A stretch of DNA of 64,000 nucleotides from contig WNNJ02003426.1 in the NCBI GenBank assembly GCA_012934845.2, positions 38,322 to 102,321 of the forward strand. Reading direction: 5' to 3'. The notes under the pieces are model-generated. The model saw nothing but the letters and a program-made list of their open reading frames with translations. It was not told the DNA's origin and made no database searches. Below, piece by piece: positions 26,801 to 41,800 of this stretch (the first letter of the stretch is position 1; each line of letters starts with the position of its first letter). The translations under genes and the position numbers were made by a program. Origin of the DNA: Pomphorhynchus laevis (lineage: Eukaryota; Acanthocephala; Palaeacanthocephala; Echinorhynchida; Pomphorhynchidae).

Positions 26801-29800
26801 TTTAAAAATATTATTGTATAAATGTTTATCAAAATATATCAGACAATCGAAGATGCTCATTGTGTAAAAATTTAAAGAAAATCAGCTGGACAATCAAAAT
26901 TTTTATTTTAGCAAAATCGAAAACCAACAGAACAAAAACAATTAGTAATTCATAAGAAATTCATTGTAATCAAAAGAAAACAATAGGCAATAAACAATTA
27001 CACAATACAATTGAAATTATCATTACAATAAAATCAACTACAAATAAATTTAAATTATATCAAAATAAGATCTTATTTTATAAAAATTATCCTTTATTAA
27101 TATAAATTATATTATTAATATCATATTTATCCTTTAATAATATCCTTTATTCGACATATATTATCTTAAGATCAAATCAATGATCGATTCTTTTCTGATT
27201 GTCTTTAAAGACAAAATATAATAAGATAATTATCCTTATTTCAATGTTTTTAATAATAACTTAAATATATATAATTTTTATTTTTAAATAAAAGAGAAGT
27301 AAAATATTTGTTTAAATAATATGGACTACATTTGACATCGTATTAAAGTAGTTTTCCGCAGCTTTAATGCATATTTGAGGAAAAATTGGGAAAGTAGCGG
27401 GCTGTATATACAAAATACTTTGAAGGTTTTGAAACAAATATATAATGGTCAAACTGCTTTTAATTTGGAACTTTATAACAAAACTGCAATGCTATGAAGC
27501 CTTAATACATATCAACAGCTGACCTCAATAATGTCATTGTAAATGACCATAAGGTTAATTTTAATGATTTTAAATTATTGGCATTTGATGTTATTTTTAA
27601 ATTTCATTTGATCAAAGCAATTGATCAAAATCTGATAAAAGACACGCTATCCAAAGACAATAAACAGGAATATGAAATAAATAAATATGATAAAATAAGC
27701 AGTTTATCAAAATTGTATTAAGGATACGCTATTCAAAGACAATAAGCAGGAATATAAAATACTGTTGTGCACTTTGATGGATAATCTAAATTTATCTATT
27801 TTATTCGTCATTTCTTTTAATTTCTACTTTTTATATTTACTTTGCTAATTTGGAGCAAATTTTCTTTAGGTTTTATGGTTTTCTGTGCAATATTAATTGC
27901 ATTATTTAGTACTACGTATTGTGTTTACTTGATGATGCTAATGGTTATTAGCGAAATATTGTAAAGTTGTCGTAACAAATTGTGTTTCCACTACTTGGTC
28001 TCTTTCAATTTTCAAAAACAAGGATTTTGTGTTTGAAATTTAATCGAAATATTAAAAAATTTAAATAGTAATGAAATGATTGAATAAAAGATAGCGATGA
28101 ATTTAAATCGTTTCATTTTAAACATTTTGAATGTTTTAAAAACTGAGCGAATAACCGTAGCTAGGATTTCCCTAGAATTGCTAGCTAGAATTGTTAACAG
28201 GGTGGAGATATTGCTGTATACTAAACGATTCTTCTACGAAGACGACCCTGATGCCCGTCAATTATACTCTATTTCAGGTGTGCCTCAAGGATCCCCACTT
28301 TCAACTTTTTTATATCTTGCTGCCTCCATTATACTTTTCAATTTTTTCTATCTCGAACAACATCTCGTGGTATACGCTGATGATACCACAGCCATGTTTT
28401 CTGGACGCATGTAAAATGATGTGGTCTTAGACATCAACCATTCTTTTTAAGATTAAAAGGCCAGCTTCCCCTTTCAATCTTATACTCAGCTCATCAAAAT
28501 TGCACGTGGTTGTATTTCATGGCGCTACTGCAACAAAAAAGAAACTTAAGAGACCAGCACTCTCTGCACTCTCCTCAATTTTGAGACCTCAACAACTCCC
28601 TACCTTCACAAGTGGAGTAAAATACTTGGGGTTCACCGTAAAGTGAACTGATCGACGAAAGCTGACCTGGATAGACTCAAATGAATCCTGAAGATAACTA
28701 GATGGGATCTGAAACGGGCCCAGCATCTGTCATTGAATGGTTAAACCCAATTGCACCTTTGGGTTACTTGTACTATCTCAGGATTATTCTTCTTCTCTAG
28801 AGGACGTCCCCAGAGCAAAGAATAAGGTTTCTCAAGCTCCTCATCTCGCGATTACCGACTATAGTCAGTCTCAAATGAACACTTACGGTGGTAGAAGACC
28901 CCGAATAGTTCAGTCGGAAGGTGGCGCGCTGGTGCGGTTGGGGGGCTCAGATACCACTGGATCTGAGGCATTGAATTGTATTGCTAAAGACTACTGCGGT
29001 TCAAAGAAATAATAAAAAGAAATCAAAAAATTACGTTGTCATTAATTAGCCTTACATGTTGGTTGTTGTTTATTTAAGAAAATCTTTACTTATTTATTAA
29101 GATTTGAAATATATATTAAGAAAACTATATTGCAAAACACGATGACGATCCAGAAAATATCATCAGTAAACATATTATGTTTTCATGATTACTGAGACAC
29201 TGCAATTTTTATAAAAGGCAGAATTTGATTCTTAATGGTGCATAGATAATTCCAGTGTGAATGTGAGCTAATAAATCAAAAGAGTATTTATTCAGAATCT
29301 AATTCGTCCAAAATAAAAATTTTAAATTTTCATTGTTAGAAATTGAAACATTAGTCGAATTGTTGATCAGTCATTACATTTCATCACAAAGTTGGCAATT
29401 TATATCAAAAATAATTTTCGCAGTGGTTTCAGAACATTAAAACTACCATTTTTAATACAAAGAATTTTGAATAATTCTAAAATGTCAAATAATTATAGAC
29501 TTAGGTAATGCTTTAATCCAAATTAATGTTTGCATATTATTCAAAAGTTTATAAAGTCAAAAATATTGCTTTATATTATTATAAACTTACAAACTTTTCA
29601 AATTGTAATGAACCATTCGTGGAATAAACGAATAATCAGAACCGGTTTGATCTATCACTTCCCTAAGTGTAAAAATATACAAAGGATGAACCCAAATTCA
29701 AATTGATTTTAGGAGTAATTGATTTTAGATAGGGTACAATACCATTATTACATTTAAAATGTTTCGAAAAATGATGCCACAGTTTGCATAAAATTATTTG

Positions 29801-32800
29801 TATTTGATATGTCAATAAGTAATGGGCAAAAATTGTAAAATATGCTTTAAATAATTGAATTGATATACAAAAATTGTTTAATAATTGTTTAATAATTGCA
29901 ATTGCTATACATTTCATTGTTAATTAAACGTTATATTTATCTAACGGAATATCTAACAGAATATAATCTAACAGAATATTAATTATTTTTAATATTTTTA
30001 AAAATGTCTGAAATGTGTATATCTAAATATTAATATTAAAATGGCATTAATTGTACATTCACATACAAGGATATTGACATTTGTGGTACGTAGATGCATT
30101 TTTAACTTATGTTCTATCTTTCAGATTTATTGAAAATGAATGATCGTAAAGAACGAGATATCTAGCAAATACGATTGGATTTTAGAAATGCAGTTTTAAT
30201 ATTACGCCCAATACTACGAATGTGTTGCGTAACTCACGTTTTTAATTTTTAAGAAGACTTGCAAAATATTAAAGTGCAAAATTGCAATGAATTAGGTACA
30301 CAGCAACTGCGTTATTACAGCTACAATTATCGTTGATATTGAACGAAGAAACATATAATTAAAATTATATTGAATTAAAATGGGAATTTTTAAAATTCAT
30401 AAAAAATCATTTTTGTTCAACAAAGTTACGTAATTTCAGTAATTTATTATTTTAAATACAATATTTGTTTTCTTATTAGGTATGTAGGTTATCTCATCTA
30501 TTTATAAAGTAATCTATTACAAGAATTATTTTTGAAAATTTAAGAATCTATAACTTACTAGAATTAAAATTTATTTATTTTTCTATAAATTTAAATATAT
30601 TTTGTACATGTTGAAACAAAGCTTCTCGCTTTTGGTTAATCTTCAATAATGAATATCAATACTATTATTTGTTTAATCGAGTAAAGTAGACCAAAGAATC
30701 TTGATTAGTATGTATTAAAAGTATAAAATGAATTAAAATGATATTCACAACAGAAATACTCACATATACTCAATGCAAGGCAAAACGTGTTTCGCAAGAA
30801 GTTCAGTGTTAGACATGGGCCGGTTGATTTTCCTAAGAAATTTGGTTATCAGAAAATAAGTTTTGAAAAAATAAATGATAAACGAAATGCCGATTCATAT
30901 TGCGCCGTTTGTATTAAGTAAAACATTGACCGGGAAATTAAATAAAATCAAATATGTTTATAATATAACCATATTTAATTTTATTTAAACAATGAGTTCT
31001 ATTTACACTATTGAGCACTATTGAGTTTAATGAGTACTACTTAAACAATTTTATTTTATTTAAACAACGTAAACATAAACCTTTTATTTGTTTTGCAATG
31101 TTTAACACGAACCCAATAACATATTAAACTGATTAGTTTATAACAATTTATTATATATTTTGGCTCGCTATGAATCAATTTTTGTCTTCTGGCTCGTGAT
31201 TAATCAATTTTTATGTTCTGGCTCGTGATTAATCAACTTTTATGTTCTGGCTCGTGATTAATCAATTTTTGTCCTGGCTCGCAATTAATCAATTTTATGT
31301 TATGGCTCGCGATTAATCAATTTCTATTTTTTTTGGCTCGTGATTAATCAATTTTTATGTTCTGGCTCGTGATTAATCAATTTTTCTGTTCTGGCTCGCG
31401 ATTAATCAATTTCACTAATTGCTATATTAATTATTTATCTACATTAATATATATAATTCATCGTCAACAATTTGCTACAAAACATTTTAAAATATGACAA
31501 GCACAATATTACACTCAACTAACATATATTTAATTTCAAGCACAAAACAAACGCTATTATGTACACGGCTATTTGCTAAAGTAGATTCGTAAAAGCGATG
31601 CTGTAAGCAGCAGCTATGCATGTCTTTCCCATAAAGTAGTCTGTTCATTGGGCATGTGAGTAAAGGTAACTATAATACAAATGCCTTCTAAACGTTCTTC
31701 TAAATCACTTCTACATTAAGTGCCACGACCACTAGTTTTACAATGAATTTAAATTATATATGCCCAAAGCAGATATCAATAAACGTTTAAAAATATCACT
31801 GTAATGGAAAATATTATATTTCATGAAAGTTATAAAAACAAATATATACTATGGAAATTAAAATTTAATCACAGAGGACTACGATCCAATTAGCGAACTT
31901 ACAAATTTTTAAATTCGTTGTACTTCGAATACATTGCCGGACATGTAACGCCGTAGGGATTCCTAATGTACAATATATTATTTACGACAACATTGAAAAC
32001 TTTATAATTTAATAGAGATATTTTATAATTTACGCTAAAAATACCATCAAACTGAAATAGTTCTATTAAAAAAGTAATTGATCTGTAAACACTGCCGAAA
32101 TAGTTTCGAGTAACAATAGCTAAATAGGAAAATATTCGTCGCCGAGAGACAATGATTAGAATGCTTTTGCTAGCATTAATCACATTTTACATTTATTAAT
32201 TTATTAATCAATAATTTATAAATTAATAGAAATAATTTATTAATAAATTAATGAATTAATATATTTACTCTTGTGAATATATGCATATTTATATTGTGTT
32301 GCATGTTTGAATATATTTGAATTATGCATGCAGCATAACTTATAATAAGATTTGTCATCGAATTTTTTATACAACAAACTAAAATAAAACTAAATATTTG
32401 ATAAAGAGAATTTACATTCGCTAAATTACGTTCGAATAGAAGAAAACTGTTCGATAATTGACGATTAACATTCGATAAAGATTGAAAGAAACACTAAGAA
32501 AAACATTTTTAAATTTTCAAATATGTCTCTTTAGAAGAAATACTATAAATACAAATCGAAGATTTCAAGTATTTCGTACATTTAAAATCGTACGCTTAAA
32601 ATCTACACAAAATGAAACAAATGAAGTAAATATTTGATAAAGAGAATTTACATTCACTGAAATTACATTTGAATAGAAGCAAACTTTCCGATAACATACG
32701 ATTAAAAGAAATACTAAGAAAGATATTTTTTAATTTTCGAATCTTCTTCTATTTCTCCAGCGTGTGTTCCGCTTCGTTACGGAGTCCGCCTAGAACGTGG

Positions 32801-35800
32801 CATTACCATTGTAGTCACCTTTCGCGAAGTTCATTGAGACAGCATTTCATAATGTTGATGCGACGGTTTTGTTTTACAACTGGCTTGTCACGAAGTCTAT
32901 AGCCAACCCTCCTCATTTCTCAGCACGGGCTTGAGATCGGCCATGGCTGTGAACTTTGCTCCAATCCTATAAGTCAACAGCAGTGCACTAGATTTCAGTA
33001 TTGATGGGCCTCATCAGCTAATGATCCAATACCTGCATTTTACGTTTCGATCCTTTTTAATGCCCTATATTTCACGGTAAAATGTATTGAAATGTAAAAT
33101 GTTGATTGGATGAGTAGCTGGTGAGGTCTACTGAAGTGTAGCGTACTGCTGTTGACCCGTAGGATTGAAGCAAAGTGTAGTATAATCAAAAATTTTAATA
33201 TATTGGATGTTGCATCACTGAAAGAACTATAACGATTTTAGTTTTCTTTTTTAAATGCTTTACTTTCGAAGAATCAGTTTTTAAAGCTTAAAATTCTAAT
33301 AATCTTTTGTTAAAGATACTTTTGAATTTCGAAGAAGTACTATAGCATACAAGTGAATTTCAAGTATTTTGTACATTTGAAGCATACAACTCGAAATCTG
33401 CACAACAAAACTGAATACAATATTCAAGGTTTACACAAAATTTAGAATTTGTGAAACAGCTATGGATAATGACAATGAGATATTCTCAGCACAAGGCGAT
33501 AAAGCGAGAATTGTGTATGGGTCGCATTCATAAGCATAAACTATAATGAGATAAAATCGATATATTTGGTATCGTATTATTTACGTCGTTTTTAAATTTT
33601 CGAGTAAATTAGAAGTGAATATAACGGAAAACGAAAGCGATGATTAAAAATTCTTGTTTAACTATTGGGACAGATTTCTTTTACGTTTATAACGAATTGT
33701 TGTTTCGCTTTTTAGTCCAGACAATAATTCATTTTTAATTCATTCCAAAAATTCACAGTCGCTAAAATGTCACTTGAAATTATACTCAATGCAGTTATAT
33801 GAATTATTTAAATTCTATGACTTCTCTCATTTCCTGCAATGTTTCAATTATCTGTTTTAAAGTTCAAGTTTGATTTGAAATAATAATTATATTTAATGCA
33901 ATAAAACAGAGTTTGAAATAAATTATTCTTAATATTATTTGACATTTCTTTGTCATATATAAATAAATTAATTATAAATTGATATTTAATACAATAGAGC
34001 TTATTTAGTCATACGTGTCTCTAAACTAAATGACTCATATCATTTACCTTGAGACTATAAACGTCAAATTTGTTATTAACCAATAAATCGTTCAGTTAAA
34101 TAAAATTCATAAATTGCTGTTTGTAATATGACAGAGACAGTTAGAAACCAAAGTTATAAATTCTTATTGATATCAAATCATTAATTATATTTTACTAAAA
34201 TCCTTTTAAAATTTATTTAATAAAATAAATTAAAAACCACAAAAGTCTGACCCGATGCCTTGTGATCGAGCAACAAGTTCAATATGTTTTCCAGGTATGC
34301 ATGTTGAATTAAGACACCTTAATATAATAAATTTTTATTCCAAACAGAAAATATTAATCATAATCTGAATGCTTCGACAATCTTGGTTAAAATGTAAACA
34401 ATCAATATTAATTGAATTTTGAATAGAATAAGTCGAAACTCGATAGCGTAAAGATCCATAATTATATCCAGATCAAGTTGTTACAGAAATAGTAACATGA
34501 TAACCTCTATAAAAGTATTATATAATATTAGTAATGTGTATATTTGAGTTTTAAAAGGACTTAAGTATTTGCAGATAGTATGTTCTTTGTTAATTTAACG
34601 AAATCATTTTTGAAATGATTTCAATTAAATTCGCAAAATGTAAGATGAAAGTCTTTCATTATATCTAAATGCTGATAAAAGCAGACGAGTCGATTGATCG
34701 TCAGTCAGCATCGAAATAACCGAAATGTGTAACGTAGGTATTGGATCAGTAGCTGATGAGGTCCACCAAAACTGAAATGTAGCGTACTGCTGTTGGCATA
34801 TATATAGGATTCAAGTACCGTATAGATTAGAAATAGTCATCAAAATTTCAATGGTAACAATGACTGCACAGGTATATTAAAATTAGGAAACAAACTATAG
34901 ATGACTAGTTTGATAATATTGATCATTAGGAAAAATATATAGGCTTTCAAATTGAATGTATTCTCCTTCCAACGCTGATTTAATTTAAAATAAATTTGCA
35001 AAATGTAAGACGAAAGTCTTTCATTAATTATTATTATTTCAATAATACTTAAATTTAATTAACCGAATATCGCTGAAGCGGAAGTTGCTGGTAAAGCAAA
35101 TTTAGAAACTTTTGTTTTTGTTGTTGATTTAAATTTTATCAACAACTAGAATTGATGAAAGAATTTGTGCGATGGTTAAGAAATCAATAAGATTTTAATA
35201 TTTTAAGAAAAATGAATAATAAGCATTAGGATCTAATGTCACTGATTCACTGACAATATTAGTAATTGTCATGTATTTTAATATGGTTTATTAAAGTTAA
35301 AAATTGTGAAAATAAAAATATATGACACTATGCGTCATTATTGTTCGTTTAATGATAACGAGCAGCAGTTTGAACATTAATTTTAATTAATGCTAAAGAA
35401 ATAAATTTCGGAAAAAGTTTGAATTTAAATAAAACTTATAATTTAACTTTAAGTTCAAACTTAAAGTTTGAACTTATAGATGCTAGATAAGCAAATGGTA
35501 CTATTTGTGAATTACGATCTATAGTTATAATATAATCTTAAAACATTATCATGTTGTTATAATCTTAAAAAGTGTACTTACAGGATGTGGGGTAATGCAG
35601 AATGGAAAATAAGATTAGACATCAGTAAACTTAGATTGTAATCTGTTTGTAAACTAAGGAGAAACAGCATTGCATATTATTTAAATAAAAAATGTAGATA
35701 GAGAAAGTGTGTGATTCACAAATTATGCTGCAAATTCCGAGTTTAAACTATTCTAACTTCAATTACTCTGTCTTAAGAACACAATTTCTAAATTGCAAGT

Positions 35801-38800
35801 TTTGACAGATTTAATAAGCATGCAATATTCCTTTTTTTGTGAGATACATCGACAAAATACTACTTGATTCGAAGAAAATATCAAGTACTTGGCGGTTTTG
35901 ATCTCACGCGATATTAACAACTTAAACTACCTTGAGAGACAAATCTGTTCAGCTAACGCAGGAATGCGTTATTTGTACAAATGCGTAATGGTAAGTCAAT
36001 AGGTGAGCTTTTAGACAGAGATTGCTATTTGTTTCAGCCAAGCTCAATCTCTATTTATATCTTAACCTAAGGTCATAAAGTATTGGTAATGACAAAACAA
36101 TTGAACGAATCCGAATACATTATACTGATAGTAGCTTTAGAGAAAAGTTATGCAGCTCAGAAATTCGTGAAAATCTTAAAGTTAAGTCGCTGCTTCTTTA
36201 TATTGAAAGACACTGATTTATAACTAATTGTTTTGATAAACGTTGATAAAGTTGAATATTCTGCAACTAAAACGATGCATGATTGGGCCGATTAGCATAA
36301 ATGATCAACGAGTCATGATATAAAATATTTGTATATGATGTTCATGGTAAGTCAGCAGGTGAGTCGGCAGGCAGAAATGTCTAATGTTTTACCACACATA
36401 ATGTTTTTTCACACATTTACTTTTGAATCATCAAGCGATAAAATCTGCAAAGTAACTTTACAACCAGAAAACATCCAGAAATAACAATTATCTAGTTTGT
36501 TAACAATAGCGTGTTTGCTTGCACGAAATGTGATAATATAAATCATCACACGCGAAGATTGATATCCTTGATTTAAAAAGAACCAATTTGGGTGAAATTA
36601 AAGTATCGTATGAGAAATAAATTAAAATGTTGCATAAATATTTAAAAAATATTTTTAATATTTAATAAATATTAAATATTAAATTAAATATTAAATATTA
36701 AATAATATTTGTTTAAAATTAATTACAAACTAGGAATGCATTTGTGCAGAGAATTAATAAAGATTATTTTACAATGAAATTTAATTGGGTATTATTTGAT
36801 CGAAGATGGCAGCTCAAAGATAAAAGCGTTGTTATAGGTATATTACCAAAAATAAAATGAAACTGAACTCTGCATGAATTACTTACTGAAATTTTGGCAA
36901 TATCGAATATTCCAGTAATTAGCAAATCGTCGTTCGGTTTGATTGTGATTTTGAATCATATTTCTGTAAAAAAGAAATAAACTAATTATTATAAATAGAT
37001 TGTTTTTTATAAAATAAAAAAATGGAATTCAAAAATACTGATTTGACAAAATGTAAAAGATGCAATAAGATAGTATTAACAAGTTGTCATGCTATTGGAC
37101 TTGTAATCGATATAGTGGCAATGAATTTAATTATAATATTAGATGATTGATGTAGCTCGGTATACTTTAAACTAATTTATATTTGATGTATCTTTTCTAA
37201 AATCGAGCAAAAATGTACAGAAAATATAATGCTGCTTTTAATTTTTTGTAAGGAAGCGGCATTTTTAAAACCCTTAATGTGACTTTTATTATATAATGCT
37301 TGTGATTCAAGGTAAAATACCAAATTACTGACAAAATTTATAAATTGCAAAATGATTGAATGTAACAATACATCGTATTAGCAATATCTCATAAAATCAA
37401 TATTTCGAATTGTTTTTTATTTGATTTGTATACAGACAAATAAATTAAACGATAATTGAATCATACATTTACTATAGAAAATTTATTTTAACTAATTTTA
37501 TGTTTGCGTTTAAGATATGACTTACAGATAATCCGTGGACTTGCTAAATAGATAGATGAAATCTGAAATTAAATGAATCCTATTGCCTCTTAGATCCCTA
37601 TAATCATTTGAAACAGATACAATATTTACATTAATTTACATTGATGTGAAGATTTATTTAACGAATATAAATTTAATAAAGGTCTAAATATAATTAATAA
37701 TATACATATAATTATAAACACATTTACTCTTTTATTATTTTACTCTTTTATTGTATGGAAAGCTCGCTTGGAGATACAGCAAACTTTCCATACCATTTTT
37801 GACATTTTAATTACAACAAGAACATAATGAAAATGAAATCACAAATTTAATATAAATATTATAGTTATTATATAAATATAATAAATATTAATAATAAAAA
37901 AACTTATAATAAATACAATATAAACTTATATAAACTTAATAAAAATATTTATATATAAACTTCTTGATATATAAAGAAGTATTTTTTATTTTTTACATAA
38001 ATTATGTTAATGTAGAGTCAGCTTCGACACAGAAGAATCCTACTTTAACCATTTTCTTCCCATTAATTTCTTATATCTTGATTATGATTATAATTCATGT
38101 ATGTAGCTGTCCTTGGAATACAGATTCTCTTGCTAACCTAATGCTGTGATCGCAAATATTGATTGATATTAAATGATAAACATTTTATAAATGCTTAAAC
38201 CAAATTGCTTAAATACAAAAATTATAAAATTGTAATATTATATTTTATAATTATTTCGATAATTAAATTAGTATATGAATTAACCGTTGCTGTCACAAGT
38301 TCTACATTTAATCAACCCCAATCTCATAATTTGAATATGTTAGAGTTACTTAACTGTTGATCATCGTCGAAATTCGTAAATATTATTCAAATAATATTTT
38401 GATTGTTGATTATCATTTGCGATATGGAGAAGATAACAACAAAAACTATTTTTTATTCACAATAAGAACGTATCCGAAATACAGGTGTATCCATAAGAGA
38501 ACGGATCTTCTCGTGTGGGTAAAATTGCATTTAAAACTAACATAAGATGTTACCACGAATGTAATTCTATATTTAATTCTATAAGATAAATATGTCTGTA
38601 CACATATTTTATCTTTATATAATTTGGATTTATTATTTACAATTCTGTACAAATTCAAATACTATAATGCTGTAAGATAAATCATATTCTATTAGTCTAC
38701 TATTACCTCCATTAGAACAACTTTTGTTGGGCTAAATATTTTTCATCTATCGTTTAAAACATACAAAAACCTTAGACATTTCATTTTAAAATTTCGATTT

Positions 38801-41800
38801 TATTAAAAATCCATTGCGTACAATTATCTTTCTGATGAGTTTTTTGTATTAACAAAAATGTAAAGTTTTGTTTAAATGTGATCCGAATTTTATGAAAATT
38901 CAAAGATTGCAAACAGCAATATTTATATTGATTATAATTTTGTTTAAAATTTTTGAATATAATTTTAAAATATTTTTCTTCATCTGTCATGTTTGATATG
39001 TCTTTATTAAATTATTTTGATGGTTACTAAGGTAACGGATATCATTACATATATGGGCGATATATCAGATTTCATTGTGTCATGTATAATATTTAATATT
39101 GTTCGATATGCATAAATCAATTTTATATTCGAAATAAATCCAGAAAAATCAAAAAATGTGTGCATTTAAATAGCGAAAAAGTTTAAAAAAATCAAACTTT
39201 TAAAATTCAGACTTACAAAGATTTCAAGTTGTATGTGTTGGGCAGTTGTGCTTTGGCTATCACCACTATCCGGTTGAATGATAGGTTTCTGCACAAATAC
39301 AAATCACTTGAATACATAGTTGACAAATCATTTAATTTATATTTTAAAACACTTCAGGGCATACAAAAAAATTAATTTCTAAAATTTATTTATATTAACA
39401 AATTAGATGAGAAATTCAAAATGCTTATGGGAAATTTTAATTTTATAAGAGATACGGTTTAAATTCTCTATCCAAGATTTTTTATTTGCATTAAAAAACA
39501 ACGATAATATTGATATAGTATCGTAGTATTAACGATATATAGTATTAAATAGGATTACTATAGTATTAAACATTCTTGATTACTAACTACTTGCATTCAA
39601 GATTTCATTCAGTTCAAGATTTTAGTTCAAGATTTCAGTTCCGCTCGATTCACTCGCGAAAAATTTTGTCTACCAAGATTAATATTATATAACTTGTCAG
39701 TTTAAACATTCTTGATTATAACATACAATTTCAAATACAATATGCCACGTGGTAAACCGTTGCCGGTTCCAAGGTGTTGTGGATGTAATGGACAGTCGGC
39801 TAAGTGCCGGAAATGTGCATGCGCACGAGAAGAAAGGATATCTATTTATTGCCTTGCACCATGCTGCCAAAACAGAAGACATATGCCTTTAAATGGAGAC
39901 AAAAATACATCTGGTCGTATGCCTTCCTTAACGGACGAATACATAACGAATACAAAACCGCTAACAAACGACATTTACAATTTAATAAACACAAGTGATG
40001 ACATATATCACATCCCTGCTGACGTAGTGTTAGATCCTTACTCATCAAAAATTAACTTATACTTTTAGGAAGTAAAAAAGTGGATACCCAACCTTATATC
40101 ACTTCCATTTTGAAAATCAAGCAATGTTCTGATCGATATATTAAAGGGAAAAATATGAAGCGGTTGCAAATGCACTTCCATGTGAAGCTACGGAGTTAAA
40201 GGAAATTACTATTATCTGCTAATGTGTTATGCAACGTATCCCCTCACGGAAAACATCATTAATCCGAAAAACCCTTACGAGACAATTGGAGATGTGGAAG
40301 TCCGGAATGCTGTCGGAGTTAATGGAGAAGCGAGCTCTCTTCAACAACGACTGACTAGAGTAAGCAACTGTGTGGGTTATACACAAGCTAACTGACAAAG
40401 AATATTTGTATTAAAGGAGAGAAGAGCCGGCCCCGCGATGAAATTACTGGACAGCAAAGATCAAGAAAGTAATGTTCCAGTACACGCTCTCGATGACATT
40501 TACGAAGGCCGTACAGTCGGAAATATTTTGCGAGATCTACATTCCACCGCTACTGAAGCTCAACCAGATGTTATACTTCATGATCCACTACCAGAATGTA
40601 TGCCACATCATGTAGTATAATTTTGTCAAATCGATGGCCAGAAAATAATATCAGCAGCATTGAAAACACATGGAGGAGCCGAACCGTCGGGAATAACCGC
40701 GTTCGAATTTTAACGCTTTTTTACATGTTTAAAGTTACACTCATTGAAACTAGCCGAAAGTATTGCCGATCTGGCTAGAATAATAGCTACCGAAATGATA
40801 GCATTTTCGACCATTGAAGCAATATTAGTCAGTAGACTAATTCCACTGAACAAAAATCTCGAAGTTCGTCCCAAAGGCGTAGGAGACATCGCACGCAGGT
40901 TAATAGGTAAAACAATAATGTCAGTGATCAAAAATCCATTGCAAAATGTTGCTGGTAAAGTTCAATTATGTGCATCACAGAGATCCGGTATTGAGTATGC
41001 TGTACACTCCATTTCACAAGCATACAAATCAAATAGAAACCATTTCATTCTCACAATTGATGCAAGCAATGCGTTTAACAAAGACTGTCGAAAGCTGGAT
41101 CTAGCAAATATAGCTATCGTATGTCCATTCATGTCACAAGTGTTGCGTAACACATATGGCGGCAGTATATCGATGACAACGGAAGATAGCGTGTCAAAAG
41201 CAGCAGAAGGATTCACGCATGGAGATCCGTTGGCAATGGCAGCGTTCCCAACTCTGTCGATACCGCTTATCCGACGAATACAAGAGCGTATACCGGACGT
41301 CACTCAAAAATGGTATGCGGATGACGCAAACTTTGTGGGCACCACGGAAAACCTCAGACAGGTATGGGATTTGTTGATGGGGATATATGGATATATATGG
41401 ATATATCGTTAACAATATGTCCATATAGGGGGATATATGGATATATATATCCATATATATCCATATATCCATATATCCCCATATATATGGGGATATATAT
41501 ATCCATATATATCCATATATCCATATATCCCCATATATCCATATATGGGGATATATGGATATATGGATATATATGGATATAGCGTTAACAATATGGATAT
41601 ATCGTTAACACAGCAAAGTGCAAAATATTGGTTTGCCCTGAACAAAAACTAAGAGTGATTAGTGTATTTCACGATGCCAACCTCCATATAACGAATGAAG
41701 GTCTTACAATTCTTGGTGCACCAGTTTAAACCGCCGCATTTATTGAGCGGATCGTGACAGGTAATATTAACATATGATGCGAACAGCAACTGCAACTTAG

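Noticed and set aside
35880-36400. Two similar plus-strand stretches around atggtaagtcaataggtgag and atggtaagtcagcaggtgag
   Set aside because: They resemble paired donor sites but no open exon with an acceptor precedes either; possibly an old repeat.
41194-41652. Overlapping frames rich in IYGYMDIY-type strings on both strands
   Set aside because: Translation of the ggatatat repeat array, not protein coding.
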